64,000 nt of DNA from Rhodobacter xanthinilyticus (GTDB lineage: Bacteria; Pseudomonadota; Alphaproteobacteria; Rhodobacterales; Rhodobacteraceae), in contig NZ_CP017782.1 in assembly GCF_001856665.1 (NCBI RefSeq), positions 62,001-126,000 on the forward strand, read 5' to 3'. Positions 1 to 7,641 of this stretch are shown piece after piece (within the stretch, counting starts at the first letter, position 1; every line of letters starts with the position of its first letter). The notes beneath the pieces were generated by a model. It was not told the DNA's origin. It worked only from the letters and a program-made list of their open reading frames with translations, and made no database searches. The translations under genes and the position numbers were made by a program.

Positions 1-349
1 TTTCCTGCGGAGCAAGCGGATACACCAGCTCAGGGACAACACCGCGCTGCAAGCCTTTGTGGATCGTAAACCCATGCAACCGGCAACGAATGCCGACACC
101 ACGCAGCAGCGCCATCAAGAGCGTGCCTTTGGTATTGCACTGCCCATAGCCGTCGGAAAGCACTTCGGATGCGGGGATGTCGTCAGCTCGATTGTATCCG
201 AACGCGATTTCATTCCGAACGAAATCATAGGCAGCTCCGATCCGATCGTATTCGGATAAGCCGCGCCAGCTGCGGTTCTCAATTAGACGCGCAAGAGGCG
301 CGGCATCAAAATCCAGTAGTTTGGTGGGTACAAGTAGGGGGTCGATCAT
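1..349 (-). CDS. Transglutaminase-like domain protein (5' part, runs off the window)
   Basis: Reading leftward from an ATG at 349-347, the frame stays open to base 1, so only the first 116 codons are visible. The translation starts MIDPLLVPTKLLDF and contains DGYGQCNTKGTLLMALLRGVG. This is the Cys-containing core of transglutaminase-like (papain-fold) domains, with the presumed nucleophile Cys in GQCNTK; the His and Asp of the triad should lie beyond the window. No signal peptide or membrane segment is visible in this part. GGAG lies about 12 bases upstream of the ATG, and a MerR-type promoter at 385-415 points at the gene. It is therefore probably a member of the metal-induced set to its right. 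Its substrate cannot be inferred. Confidence 0.7.
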   Translation of the reverse strand, partial: MIDPLLVPTKLLDFDAAPLARLIENRSWRGLSEYDRIGAAYDFVRNEIAFGYNRADDIPASEVLSDGYGQCNTKGTLLMALLRGVGIRCRLHGFTIHKGLQRGVVPELVYPLAPQE

Positions 350-384
350 CTGCAACGGGTCGCTCCTCGAATCGTCTTGGAACA

Positions 385-415
385 AGACTAATTGCTATAG
401 TCACTATAGCTTCAA
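385..415 (-). promoter_or_regulatory. MerR-type operator/promoter for the transglutaminase gene
   Basis: On the minus strand there is a -35 TTGAAG (415-410), a 19-bp spacer and a -10 TAGTCT (390-385). The spacer holds the perfect dyad GCTATAG-TGA-CTATAGC (394-410). Over-long 19-bp spacers with a central dyad are the hallmark of MerR-family promoters. The predicted start falls near 378, about 29 bases ahead of the ATG at 349. Three similar sites occur in the next 13 kb. Confidence 0.75.
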
Positions 416-444
416 TCCTTTCTTTCAGAAAGAATCTCCCGCAA

Positions 445-1074
445 CTATTTGTCCGTGTGAACCGCTTTGTGGTGTTCGCCGTGTGCGTCGCGCAGGATGT
501 CGATACCGCCCCAGGCCGCGATCCCGGCGACGATCACACCGACGACAAGGTCCGGCCAGTTGGTTCCTAGCCAAGCGACGAGGCCACCGGCCACGACGAT
601 CCCGAGGTTCGCGGCGAAATCGTTGTAACTGAAGGTGTTGGCCGCGCGGATATTGACGTTTGGATTTTTGAGCTTAGCGAGCAGCCAAACGCAGACTGCG
701 TTGATAGCCGCCGCGATCAGGGCCATTGCAATCATGATCGTCCCGAGCGGATCTGACCCACCGATGTAGCGGCGCCACGCATCGTAGAGGATGCCTGCAG
801 CGAACAGGATCAGCAGCCCGCCGGAAACGTTCGCCGCCCCGCGTTTCCATTTGGCGGATCGGGACAAAGCGAAAAGGCTGATCGCGTAGACGAAGCTGTC
901 GGAGAGGTTATCGAGCCCGTTGGCGATCAGGGCACTTGAGTCGCCGAAGGCGCCTGTTGCGAAAAAAGCCACGGCCAAACCGATATTGAGCGCCAGAACG
1001 ATCCAAAGCGTCCGTCTCTCCATTGAATCTTGTCTAGCGGCCATTTTGTGGTTCCAGCTTGTGTTGTACGACAC
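445..1074 (-). CDS. Short cation diffusion facilitator (CDF) family metal transporter
   Basis: A 209-aa membrane protein with about five or six hydrophobic segments. Motifs fit the CDF fold: ALIANGLDNLSDS in the second segment (metal-site Asp/Asn positions) and ANTFSYNDFAANLG in the fifth. The usual cytoplasmic C-terminal dimerisation domain is missing, so the protein ends soon after the last helix with HGEHHKAVHTDK; truncated CDF members of this size are known. CDF proteins export Zn, Cd, Co or similar ions by proton antiport in the inner membrane. It lies 52 bases downstream of merR on the same strand and is probably cotranscribed. The exact start is uncertain: Met codons at 1074, 1044 and 1023 are possible, and AGAAG just upstream of 1074 is the best ribosome site. 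Confidence 0.8.
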   Translation of the reverse strand: MSYNTSWNHKMAARQDSMERRTLWIVLALNIGLAVAFFATGAFGDSSALIANGLDNLSDSFVYAISLFALSRSAKWKRGAANVSGGLLILFAAGILYDAWRRYIGGSDPLGTIMIAMALIAAAINAVCVWLLAKLKNPNVNIRAANTFSYNDFAANLGIVVAGGLVAWLGTNWPDLVVGVIVAGIAAWGGIDILRDAHGEHHKAVHTDK

Positions 1075-1126
1075 ATTAACTTCTGCGGCTGATCTGCGTT
1101 CCAGCCGGAATGTTGGCTGAATTCCT

Positions 1127-1555
1127 TCAGGCCCCGATTTCCTCGTGTTCGGTCAAGCATTCCGAATGGTCCCGCAACACCTCAAGCACCTTGCAATCTC
1201 CCGTCCGCCCGCCGCTGCATTCGTGAACCATGCGTTTCAGTTCCGTGCGCAGCGCCTTCAGGCGGGCCATGCGCTGCTCCACCTGTTTGAGCTGGCGACG
1301 CGCGATGGCATCAGCCTCATCACAGGGCCGGTTGGGATGGTCGCTGAGGTCGAGCAGCTCGCGGATCGCATCGAGCGAGAAACCGAGTTGTCGCGAATGG
1401 CGGATGAAGGACAGCCGGTCGAGCTGTGCATTGTCGTAGCGCCTCTGCCCGCCTTCGGTCCTGCCAGGTTCGGGCATGAGCCCAATCTGTTCGTAGTACC
1501 GGATGGTCTGCACCTTCGTGCCAGTCTTCTTTGACAGAGTACCGATCGTGAGCAT
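1127..1555 (-). CDS. MerR-family heavy-metal-responsive regulator (PbrR/CadR/ZntR-like)
   Basis: A 142-aa regulator. The start at 1555 is fixed by GGAGG five bases upstream and by the family-typical opening MLTIGTLSKKTGTKV. The N-terminal winged helix (about residues 1-70) is followed by a dimerisation helix. Three cysteines, C78, C113 and C121 (in CSGGRTGDC), match the metal-binding cysteines of divalent-metal sensors of the PbrR/CadR/ZntR group and not the Hg or Cu(I) types. Such proteins bind stretched promoters and untwist them on metal binding. Four such promoters lie within 13 kb, and one (1661-1691) is divergent from merR. The CDF gene follows in the same operon. Which metal (Pb, Cd or Zn) is sensed cannot be told from sequence. 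Confidence 0.88.
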   Translation of the reverse strand: MLTIGTLSKKTGTKVQTIRYYEQIGLMPEPGRTEGGQRRYDNAQLDRLSFIRHSRQLGFSLDAIRELLDLSDHPNRPCDEADAIARRQLKQVEQRMARLKALRTELKRMVHECSGGRTGDCKVLEVLRDHSECLTEHEEIGA

Positions 1556-1660
1556 TTTCGCCTCCATGAAAAAGATACAGTTTGTGTAGGTTTTGCCGTC
1601 GGAATAAACAAGTGTCGGTTTCACAGACGCGTGAGTTCAAGCTATACCATGATTTCGTGC

Positions 1661-1691
1661 TTGAACCTCTAGCGGCTAGAGGATGTATCCG
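1661..1691 (+). promoter_or_regulatory. MerR-type operator/promoter for the SCO-Dsb-lspA-lnt operon
   Basis: TTGAAC (1661-1666), a 19-bp spacer, then TATCCG (1686-1691). The spacer contains the perfect dyad CCTCTAG-CGG-CTAGAGG (1666-1682), very close to known CadR/PbrR operators. It drives the plus-strand operon starting at 1727 and sits 106 bp from the merR start, so the regulator can also autoregulate. Confidence 0.82.
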
Positions 1692-1726
1692 CACTTGCAA
1701 TAAGAATCAAAAACAGGCGAACAGGA

Positions 1727-2329
1727 TTGTCCCTTACATCGGCACAGAAGTTTCTTTGGGTTTTGGCAGGCGTGGCAGCGCTTGCCTTCGTATGGCTCTT
1801 GCTATGGTCCGATTATCGTGCCGATAGCGCCCGAACTGACGCCGAGCCGCCTTTTTTCGCTGAGTTCGAACTGACGGACCACCAGGGTATGGTTCAAACC
1901 GAGGAGGACTTTGCGGGGCGCTGGATGCTGGTTTTTTTCGGCTTTACCAACTGCCCCGACGTCTGCCCGACGACCCTATCTGAGGTCGCGGCGGTGATGG
2001 ACGGTCTGGGCGACGATGCCGCCAAGGTCCAGCCGATTTTCATCACCATCGACCCCGAACGGGACACGCCCGCCGCACTCGCCGAATACGTCACGCTGTT
2101 CGATGCGGGCATCATCGGTCTGACCGGCACGCCGGAACAGATCGCCGCCACATCCGAGACGTTTCCGATCTTCTTTGAACGCGTCGAAGAGGCTGCGGCG
2201 CCGGATGGTTACACGATGGGCCACACGTCGCATTTGTTCCTCTTCGATCCCGACGCGGGCTTCGCCGACTCGTGGCCCTACGGCACCTCCGCCGAAGAGA
2301 TACTCGCCGATCTGGAAGAGAGGTTCTGA
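1727..2329 (+). CDS. SCO family copper chaperone / thioredoxin-fold protein
   Basis: A 200-aa protein with an N-terminal membrane anchor (about residues 8-28) and a periplasmic SCO/PrrC thioredoxin-like domain. The copper and redox motif is FGFTNCPDVCP (CxxxCP), followed by FITIDPERDT and the distal metal-ligand His in MGHTSH. SCO proteins deliver copper to the CuA site of cytochrome oxidase or act in thiol redox control. The start is a TTG at 1727; no better start is visible because the anchor begins right after it. It is the first gene of a tightly packed operon (to 9185) behind a MerR-type promoter. A second SCO gene lies at 3904. Confidence 0.9.
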   Translation: MSLTSAQKFLWVLAGVAALAFVWLLLWSDYRADSARTDAEPPFFAEFELTDHQGMVQTEEDFAGRWMLVFFGFTNCPDVCPTTLSEVAAVMDGLGDDAAKVQPIFITIDPERDTPAALAEYVTLFDAGIIGLTGTPEQIAATSETFPIFFERVEEAAAPDGYTMGHTSHLFLFDPDAGFADSWPYGTSAEEILADLEERF

Positions 2330-2334
2330 CCGAC

Positions 2335-2757
2335 ATGAACCGTATGTCCGGAGAAACAGCCCTCGGGCTGGCGTGGATCATCGCGCTCGTCGCCTCGCTT
2401 GCCGTGCTTTTTGTCGGCGAGGTGCTGGGGCAGACGCCCTGTGTGCTGTGCTGGTTCCAGCGCGCCTTCATGTTCCCCTTGGCCATTGTCCTCGGGCTCG
2501 GCCTTTGGTGGCGGGACGGCCGCGTGGGGCGCTACGGCATCGCATTGGCGCTTGGCGGCGGCGCAATCGCCCTCTGGCACATGGGGCTGTACGTCGGTCT
2601 TGTTCCCGAACGCGTCCAGCCCTGCACGGCCACCGGCCCCTCTTGCACCGATGACAACCAACTGGTCTTCGGCATCCCTATCCCGCTGATGGCGCTCGCC
2701 GCCTTCGCGCTGATCGGGGCGCTGTCGGCCCTTTCATTGAAGGACACACGAACATGA
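2335..2757 (+). CDS. dsbB: Disulfide bond formation protein B (DsbB) family
   Basis: A 140-aa four-helix membrane protein. The first redox pair is CVLC in GQTPCVLCWFQRAF. The second periplasmic loop has Cys residues in VQPCTATGPSCTDDN. DsbB-type proteins reoxidise a DsbA partner and pass electrons to quinone. The ATG at 2335 follows the SCO stop by five bases; the longer upstream reading only overlaps the SCO gene. The 3' end overlaps the dsbA-like gene by four bases, indicating translational coupling and a working pair. Confidence 0.88.
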   Translation: MNRMSGETALGLAWIIALVASLAVLFVGEVLGQTPCVLCWFQRAFMFPLAIVLGLGLWWRDGRVGRYGIALALGGGAIALWHMGLYVGLVPERVQPCTATGPSCTDDNQLVFGIPIPLMALAAFALIGALSALSLKDTRT

Positions 2758-3413
2758 ATCGACGCGGCCTGATCCTGTCCGTTCTTGCCCTCGGCGCCGC
2801 CGGTTTCGGCGGAGCCACCTGGTTTGCAATCCGCCCCGGCCCAGTGGCCGAAGCGGAGCCCGTTGCTCCGGAACTTGCGGAGGCGATGATCCGCCCCTAC
2901 TCGCCCATCCTCGGGCCTGCGGATGCGCCCGTCACGATCGTCGAATTCTTCGATCCGGCCTGCGAGGCCTGTCGCGCCTTTCATCCCATCGTGAAGGACA
3001 TCATGGCCGAGCATGGGGAAGCTGTCCGCGTCGTGATCCGCTACACGCCCTTCCACGGCGCGGCATCCGAGGAAGCCATCCGCGTGCTCGAAGCGGCGCG
3101 CATGCAGGACGTTTACGTGCCGGTGCTCGAGGCCGTTCTGCGGGAACAGCCGAGATGGGCGTCGCACGGTGCCCCGGCGCCTGGCCTGATCCTTCAGATC
3201 GCCGCCACGGCCGGACTCGATGCCGAAGCCGCGCGCACGCAAATGCTGGCACCCGGTGTCGTGGCGATCCTTAACCAGGATCGTGCTGACGTCGAGGCCG
3301 TGGGAATTCGCCAGACGCCCACATTCTTTGTGAACGGCAAGCCGCTCGATCCATTCGGGGAGGCAGAGTTGCGTCGTCTGGTGGCCGCCGAAGTCGCTGC
3401 CGCGCAAAGCTGA
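2754..3413 (+). CDS. DsbA-family thiol:disulfide protein, membrane anchored
   Basis: A 219-aa thioredoxin-fold protein with an N-terminal hydrophobic segment (about 5-27). The active site CEAC lies in EFFDPACEACRAFHP, and the cis-Pro loop is IRQTPTFFVNG. The fold resembles DsbA/ScsC-like oxidoreductases that use CxxC and an inserted helical domain. It overlaps dsbB by ATGA and is followed by the PCu(A)C chaperone. This suggests a role in oxidising or protecting thiols of periplasmic copper chaperones, although that role is inferred from position only. Confidence 0.88.
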   Translation: MNRRGLILSVLALGAAGFGGATWFAIRPGPVAEAEPVAPELAEAMIRPYSPILGPADAPVTIVEFFDPACEACRAFHPIVKDIMAEHGEAVRVVIRYTPFHGAASEEAIRVLEAARMQDVYVPVLEAVLREQPRWASHGAPAPGLILQIAATAGLDAEAARTQMLAPGVVAILNQDRADVEAVGIRQTPTFFVNGKPLDPFGEAELRRLVAAEVAAAQS

Positions 3414-3436
3414 ATGGAAAGGGCAGGATCAGAACG

Positions 3437-3904
3437 ATGAAAAAGTATATTTTGACTGGCACACTGGCCGCGCTTTTGACCCTTGGAGGGCTCTCGGTGC
3501 CCGCGCTGGCCGGACCCGAGGATGTTGTCGTCGAGAACGCGTGGTCCCGCGCCTCCATCGGGATGAACCGTCCCGGGGCCGCTTACATGACGATCCGCAA
3601 CACTGGCGACGAGCCGGTGACGCTGATCGGCCTTACAACACCGCTCGCGATGATGCCCGAAATCCACGAGACGAAGACCAATGCCGAAGGTGTGAGCTCC
3701 ATGAGCCCGGCGGGGGAGATCGCGATCGCCCCGGGCGAGAGCGTCGCGCTCGAACCGGGGGGCCTGCACGCAATGCTGATGCGGCTACAAGAACCGATGA
3801 CGGAAGGGGACACCTTTCCGCTGACCCTGCTTTTCGACGACGGAGGCGAAGTGACGGTCGAGGTGCCGATCCTCGGAATCGCCGCGCGGGGGCCAGAGGA
3901 CTGA
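3437..3904 (+). CDS. PCu(A)C periplasmic copper chaperone
   Basis: A 155-aa secreted protein with a signal peptide ending near VPALAG. The copper-binding pattern of the family is complete: MMPEIHET, then a Met about ten residues on (VSSM), then GGLHAMLM, giving the H(M)X10MX21HXM type site. PCu(A)C proteins bind Cu(I) and work with SCO to load CuA centres or buffer periplasmic copper. It lies 23 bp after the dsbA-like gene, and its stop overlaps the start of the second SCO gene, which supports joint function. Confidence 0.9.
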   Translation: MKKYILTGTLAALLTLGGLSVPALAGPEDVVVENAWSRASIGMNRPGAAYMTIRNTGDEPVTLIGLTTPLAMMPEIHETKTNAEGVSSMSPAGEIAIAPGESVALEPGGLHAMLMRLQEPMTEGDTFPLTLLFDDGGEVTVEVPILGIAARGPED

Positions 3905-4530
3905 TGCGGCGACGGGCGGTCCTGGGGTACGGCGCGGCTGGTGTCGGGGCGGTCGCCCTGATGCTCTTCGTCGGTTGGTGGCAGGTCGATGGACCCGGTG
4001 GACCCGAACCTGTCGGGCAGCGGCCTGTGGCCCTGACCGAGATGGATTTCCGTCTGACGGATCATGAGGGCAACGCGGTCGGGCCGGAAACCCTGATCGG
4101 TCGCCCGACGATGGCGTTCTTCGGCTTCACCTACTGTCCCGTTGTCTGCCCGACCACGCTTTCTGACATTTCGGGATGGCTCGACGATCTGGGAGACGAG
4201 GCCGACGAGATGAACGTGGTTTTCATCACGGTCGATCCCGAGCGCGACACTGTCGAAACGATGGCCGAATATGTCGGCTACTTCCATCCGGCGATCCGCG
4301 GCTGGACGGGACCGGAAGAGCAGATAGCGCGCGTCGCGGACGGCTTCCGCGCCACCTACGAGCGAGTACCGGCGGAGAGCGGCGATTACACGATGAACCA
4401 CACCGCGAGCGTCTTCCTGTTCGCAGCCTCTGGGCGATTCGTCACCATGATCGACTATCACGAGCCCAAAGAATTCGCGGTGCCGAAGATCCGCCGCGCG
4501 CTGGAAGAAGAAATGGAGGGGGCGACATGA
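3904..4530 (+). CDS. SCO family copper chaperone (second copy in operon)
   Basis: A 208-aa protein that starts inside the PCu(A)C stop codon (TGATG). It has an N-terminal anchor (about 7-25). The CxxxC site is FGFTYCPVVCP, followed by FITVDPERDT, and the distal His is in MNHTAS. It shares the fold of the protein at 1727 but differs in sequence, so these are two paralogues and not a recent duplication. One SCO next to PCu(A)C is the usual pairing for copper insertion; the other may serve thiol redox. Confidence 0.9.
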   Translation: MRRRAVLGYGAAGVGAVALMLFVGWWQVDGPGGPEPVGQRPVALTEMDFRLTDHEGNAVGPETLIGRPTMAFFGFTYCPVVCPTTLSDISGWLDDLGDEADEMNVVFITVDPERDTVETMAEYVGYFHPAIRGWTGPEEQIARVADGFRATYERVPAESGDYTMNHTASVFLFAASGRFVTMIDYHEPKEFAVPKIRRALEEEMEGAT

Positions 4531-5900
4531 GGCTCAGAACTTTGGCGGCTTGTGTCGCAATTGCGGGGACGGTTTCGGGAGCGGCTATCGCCATCTCTGA
4601 TTCCATGTCGAAAGAACCCGTGCCGCCGGAACTTGCCCAGGCAGGTAGCTGGATGCCCCAAGGTCCTGAAGCCCCCCAGAACGTTGACATCCCCGTGACG
4701 CTGCCCGCGGCGGCATGGGCAGACGATGCACCCGACCTCAGCCCGCTGCCCCTTCTGCAGGCCGCGTTTGCCGACAGGCCGGTGCAAGCGATCAAGCCAC
4801 CCCTGTCGACGTGGTCGCGCGACATTGCTCCGGGCGAAACGCTCGATTTCTTGCTGTCAGAGGCCGGTCTTGCGGCACCTGACAGAGCCGAAGTTGCCCT
4901 CGCGCTTGGTGCGGAATACGATCTGCGACGGCTGCGGCCGGGGCACTCGGTCACTGTCGCTTCGACCGTGGACGGCAGCCCCCGCACCGTCTCACTCGCC
5001 GTCGAGGACGGGGTTCGGATCGAGGTGGTTTTCGGCGAGCAGATGTCCACGCAGGTCGTGGCTCCGGATCCGGAAATCGTAACCCTTGCCGGCGAAGCCA
5101 TGATCGACAGCTCGATCTTCGCGGCACTCGACGAAGCCGGCATACCCGCCCGTTTTTCCGTGGACCTTGCGCAGATGCTGGGTGGGACCGTGGATTTCCG
5201 CCGCGAGATGGCCGGTGGCGAAACACTAAGGCTTCTCTGGCGTGAGGCGCGGGTCGGAGAGGACAGGATCGGACAGCCCGAACTCGCCTTCGCCGCACTG
5301 GAGATCGGCGGTTCGCTTTACGAGATCGTATGGCCGGACGACGGCAGCGGTCAGGCGACGATCTACGTCGATGGCGAGGTGCTGCGCGTCTTCGCACAGC
5401 CGGTCGAGGGTGCGCGCCTCAGCTCGGTGTTCGGACGCCGCACGCATCCGGTCTTTGGCAACGTCCGGATGCACACCGGCGTCGATTTTGCAGCGGCACG
5501 TGGGACACCGGTTCAAGCGACGGCACCGGGGCGGGTCAATTTCATCGGCTGGCGCGGCGGATATGGTCGCGTGGTCGAAATCTTGCACGGCTCCGACACC
5601 ATGACGCGCTACGCGCATCTGAGCGCCGTGCCGGAAGACTTGGCACAAGGCCAACGCGTTGCGGCGGGAGACGTGATCGGCCGCGTCGGCGCGACTGGCA
5701 CGGCGACAGGTCCGAACCTGCACTATGAGGTGCTCGTGGATGGGCGCCCGACTGACCCCCTCTCTGACGACCGGCTCGCCGAAGCGGCCGAGAGCGATGC
5801 GGATGATACCGCCGCGCTCTCGCGTCTGGCCGAGGCGCGGGCGCTTCTGAATGAAAACCTCGGCAGCGAGATTGCCAAAACGACAACCGAAAGGCTCTGA
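4527..5900 (+). CDS. M23 family murein endopeptidase with long N-terminal domain
   Basis: A 457-aa protein whose ATG at 4527 overlaps the SCO stop. It has a signal or anchor segment (about 5-25). The middle resembles the OapA/LysM-like substrate domains of MepM-type proteins, and the C-terminal LytM/M23 domain spans about residues 300-420. Zinc ligands are visible: the His and Asp of MHTGVDFA and the HxH-type pair in YAHLS and NLHYEV. M23 enzymes cut peptidoglycan cross-links. Its place among copper chaperones is unusual and suggests wall remodelling as part of the metal response. Confidence 0.88.
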   Translation: MRLRTLAACVAIAGTVSGAAIAISDSMSKEPVPPELAQAGSWMPQGPEAPQNVDIPVTLPAAAWADDAPDLSPLPLLQAAFADRPVQAIKPPLSTWSRDIAPGETLDFLLSEAGLAAPDRAEVALALGAEYDLRRLRPGHSVTVASTVDGSPRTVSLAVEDGVRIEVVFGEQMSTQVVAPDPEIVTLAGEAMIDSSIFAALDEAGIPARFSVDLAQMLGGTVDFRREMAGGETLRLLWREARVGEDRIGQPELAFAALEIGGSLYEIVWPDDGSGQATIYVDGEVLRVFAQPVEGARLSSVFGRRTHPVFGNVRMHTGVDFAAARGTPVQATAPGRVNFIGWRGGYGRVVEILHGSDTMTRYAHLSAVPEDLAQGQRVAAGDVIGRVGATGTATGPNLHYEVLVDGRPTDPLSDDRLAEAAESDADDTAALSRLAEARALLNENLGSEIAKTTTERL

Positions 5901-5903
5901 CCC

Positions 5904-6359
5904 ATGAAACGCATGACACAAGTTCTTGCCATCACGCTCGCCCTGTTCCCAGCGGCCCAGGCCCTCGCAGAGGCAACGGCGATCGACGTCCGCAAGACCA
6001 ACGGATGCGGCTGCTGCCTCTCGTGGATGAAACATCTCGAAGAGAACGGGTTTGTGCCGACCGGCCAGGACATGTTCGGCGGGCTTCTCGTGCGCTTCAA
6101 GCTAGACAACGGCGTGCCGCAGCGCATGGTCTCCTGCCACACCGCGCTCATTGACGGCTACGTGATCGAGGGCCATGTACCGGCCGCTGACATCCGCCGC
6201 CTTCTCGAGGAGCGCCCGGACGCCGTCGGCCTCGCTGTTCCGGGGATGCCCTATGGCTCGCCCGGCATGGGGCCAGAAGACGACCGCGAGGCCTATGATG
6301 TCTTCCTCATCCGCAAGGACGGGTCGACGGAAGTCTTTTCGAGCTACGCCGAAGGATAA
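5904..6359 (+). CDS. DUF411 family periplasmic metal-binding protein
   Basis: A 151-aa protein with a cleavable signal peptide (ending near AEA). The DUF411 signature KTNGCGCCLSWMKHLEENGF has a CxCC metal-binding motif, and VSCHTALIDGYVIEGHVP follows. DUF411 proteins are common in copper and silver resistance loci and are thought to bind metal, but no reaction is established. It sits three bases after the M23 gene. A second DUF411 gene at 14108 shows that the motif recurs in the island. Confidence 0.88.
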   Translation: MKRMTQVLAITLALFPAAQALAEATAIDVRKTNGCGCCLSWMKHLEENGFVPTGQDMFGGLLVRFKLDNGVPQRMVSCHTALIDGYVIEGHVPAADIRRLLEERPDAVGLAVPGMPYGSPGMGPEDDREAYDVFLIRKDGSTEVFSSYAEG

Positions 6360-6371
6360 TCTGGCCCGCCC

Positions 6372-7154
6372 ATGGAAAATCTGTCTCCGATAATGCTCGG
6401 CTTTCTCGGAAGTCTTGCCGCCGGATCGCTCACAGCAGTCGGAGCAGTTCCCGTGCTGTTCGGGCGCATCCCGTCTCGGGCCACACGCGATCTGTCGCTC
6501 GGCTTCGCTGCCGGTGTGATGCTCGCCGCTTCTTTCTTTTCGCTGATCATCCCGGCATTGGATGCGGCGGAGCCGATGTTCGAAAACGGCGCGATGCCTG
6601 CGGCCATCGTATGCGTTTCGATTCTTCTGGGCATGGGGGCTGTCGCCCTGATGAACGAAAAGCTGCCGCACGAGCACTTCAAGACGGGACGCGAAGGGCC
6701 CGAAGCGGCGTCTTTGCGGCGGGTCTGGCTGTTCATCATCGCAATCACGATCCACAACTTCCCCGAAGGCCTTGCGGTTGGGGTCGGCTTCGGATCCGGA
6801 GGTATGGAGGGCGGTCTGCCGCTCGCCATCGGCATCGGGCTTCAGAATGCGCCCGAAGGATTGGCCGTCGCTGTATCTCTGCTGGGCGAGGGATATCCGA
6901 AGCTGCGCGCCTGGGGCATCGCGGCGCTGACGGGCATGATCGAGCCGATTGGCGGTTTGCTCGGGGTCGGCATCATCACACTGTCGGAACCGCTGCTTCC
7001 ATGGGGTCTGGCCTTTGCCGCGGGCGCAATGCTCTACGTCATTAGCCACGAAATCATCCCCGAAACCCATCGCAGCGGCCATCAGAACAGGGCGACGCTC
7101 GGTCTCGCAGTCGGGCTCGTTCTGATGCTGTTCCTTGATGTCTGGTTGGGATGA
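6372..7154 (+). CDS. ZIP family metal transporter (ZupT-like)
   Basis: A 260-aa protein with about eight transmembrane helices. The ZIP metal path is clear: HNFPEGLAVGVG in the fourth helix and QNAPEGLAVAVSL in the fifth. A cytoplasmic His-bearing loop (LPHEHFKTG) lies between the third and fourth helices. ZIP proteins move Zn and other divalent ions into the cytoplasm. In a resistance operon this may restore essential metal balance or feed the sensor. It is followed four bases later by lspA in the same operon. Confidence 0.88.
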   Translation: MENLSPIMLGFLGSLAAGSLTAVGAVPVLFGRIPSRATRDLSLGFAAGVMLAASFFSLIIPALDAAEPMFENGAMPAAIVCVSILLGMGAVALMNEKLPHEHFKTGREGPEAASLRRVWLFIIAITIHNFPEGLAVGVGFGSGGMEGGLPLAIGIGLQNAPEGLAVAVSLLGEGYPKLRAWGIAALTGMIEPIGGLLGVGIITLSEPLLPWGLAFAAGAMLYVISHEIIPETHRSGHQNRATLGLAVGLVLMLFLDVWLG

Positions 7155-7158
7155 GGCA

Positions 7159-7641
7159 ATGTCACTAAACAAGGTATCTCCGATGATCGGCGTCTTCGCA
7201 GCACTTGCTGCGTTCGCGATCGATCAGATCACCAAAGCCATTGGCGTTGCGAATGCCGTCACTTTAAGCGCCGGAATTCCCGTGTTTCCGGGATTCAACC
7301 TCGTCTTTTATCGTAATGACGGCGTGACTTTCGGTATGTTGGGCGGCGCGCCGTGGTGGAGCCTCATCGCTTTCGCTCTTGCCATCTGTGTTTGGCTGGG
7401 GGTTATGCTGTTTCGCGCCGACAATGCGGTGGAAACGCTTGCCTACGGTGCGATCATTGGCGGAGCCCTGGGCAATGTCATCGATCGTGTGCGGTATCGG
7501 GCTGTAACAGACTTTCTCGATTTCTACATTGGCACAACACATTGGCCTGCCTTCAACTTGGCCGATGTATTTGTCGTCAGTGGCGTGGGGCTCTTGCTCG
7601 CCGCGCCATGGATCAGCGCGCGGCGTTCGATCAAGTCGTGA
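7159..7641 (+). CDS. lspA: Lipoprotein signal peptidase (signal peptidase II)
   Basis: A 160-aa protein with four membrane helices. The catalytic Asp pair is present in GNVIDRVRYRAVTDFLDFY and FNLADVFV, typical of LspA. The start at 7159 is chosen because it clears the preceding ZIP stop and precedes the first helix. LspA cleaves prolipoproteins after Lgt acts. LspA homologues (for example PbrC) are linked to lead and cadmium resistance operons, and that fits this island. It overlaps lnt by four bases. Confidence 0.9.
   Translation: MSLNKVSPMIGVFAALAAFAIDQITKAIGVANAVTLSAGIPVFPGFNLVFYRNDGVTFGMLGGAPWWSLIAFALAICVWLGVMLFRADNAVETLAYGAIIGGALGNVIDRVRYRAVTDFLDFYIGTTHWPAFNLADVFVVSGVGLLLAAPWISARRSIKS

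Noticed and set aside
5226-6035. Long minus-strand frame over the M23 gene
   Set aside because: Shadow frame of a well-supported plus-strand gene; no motif or start signal.
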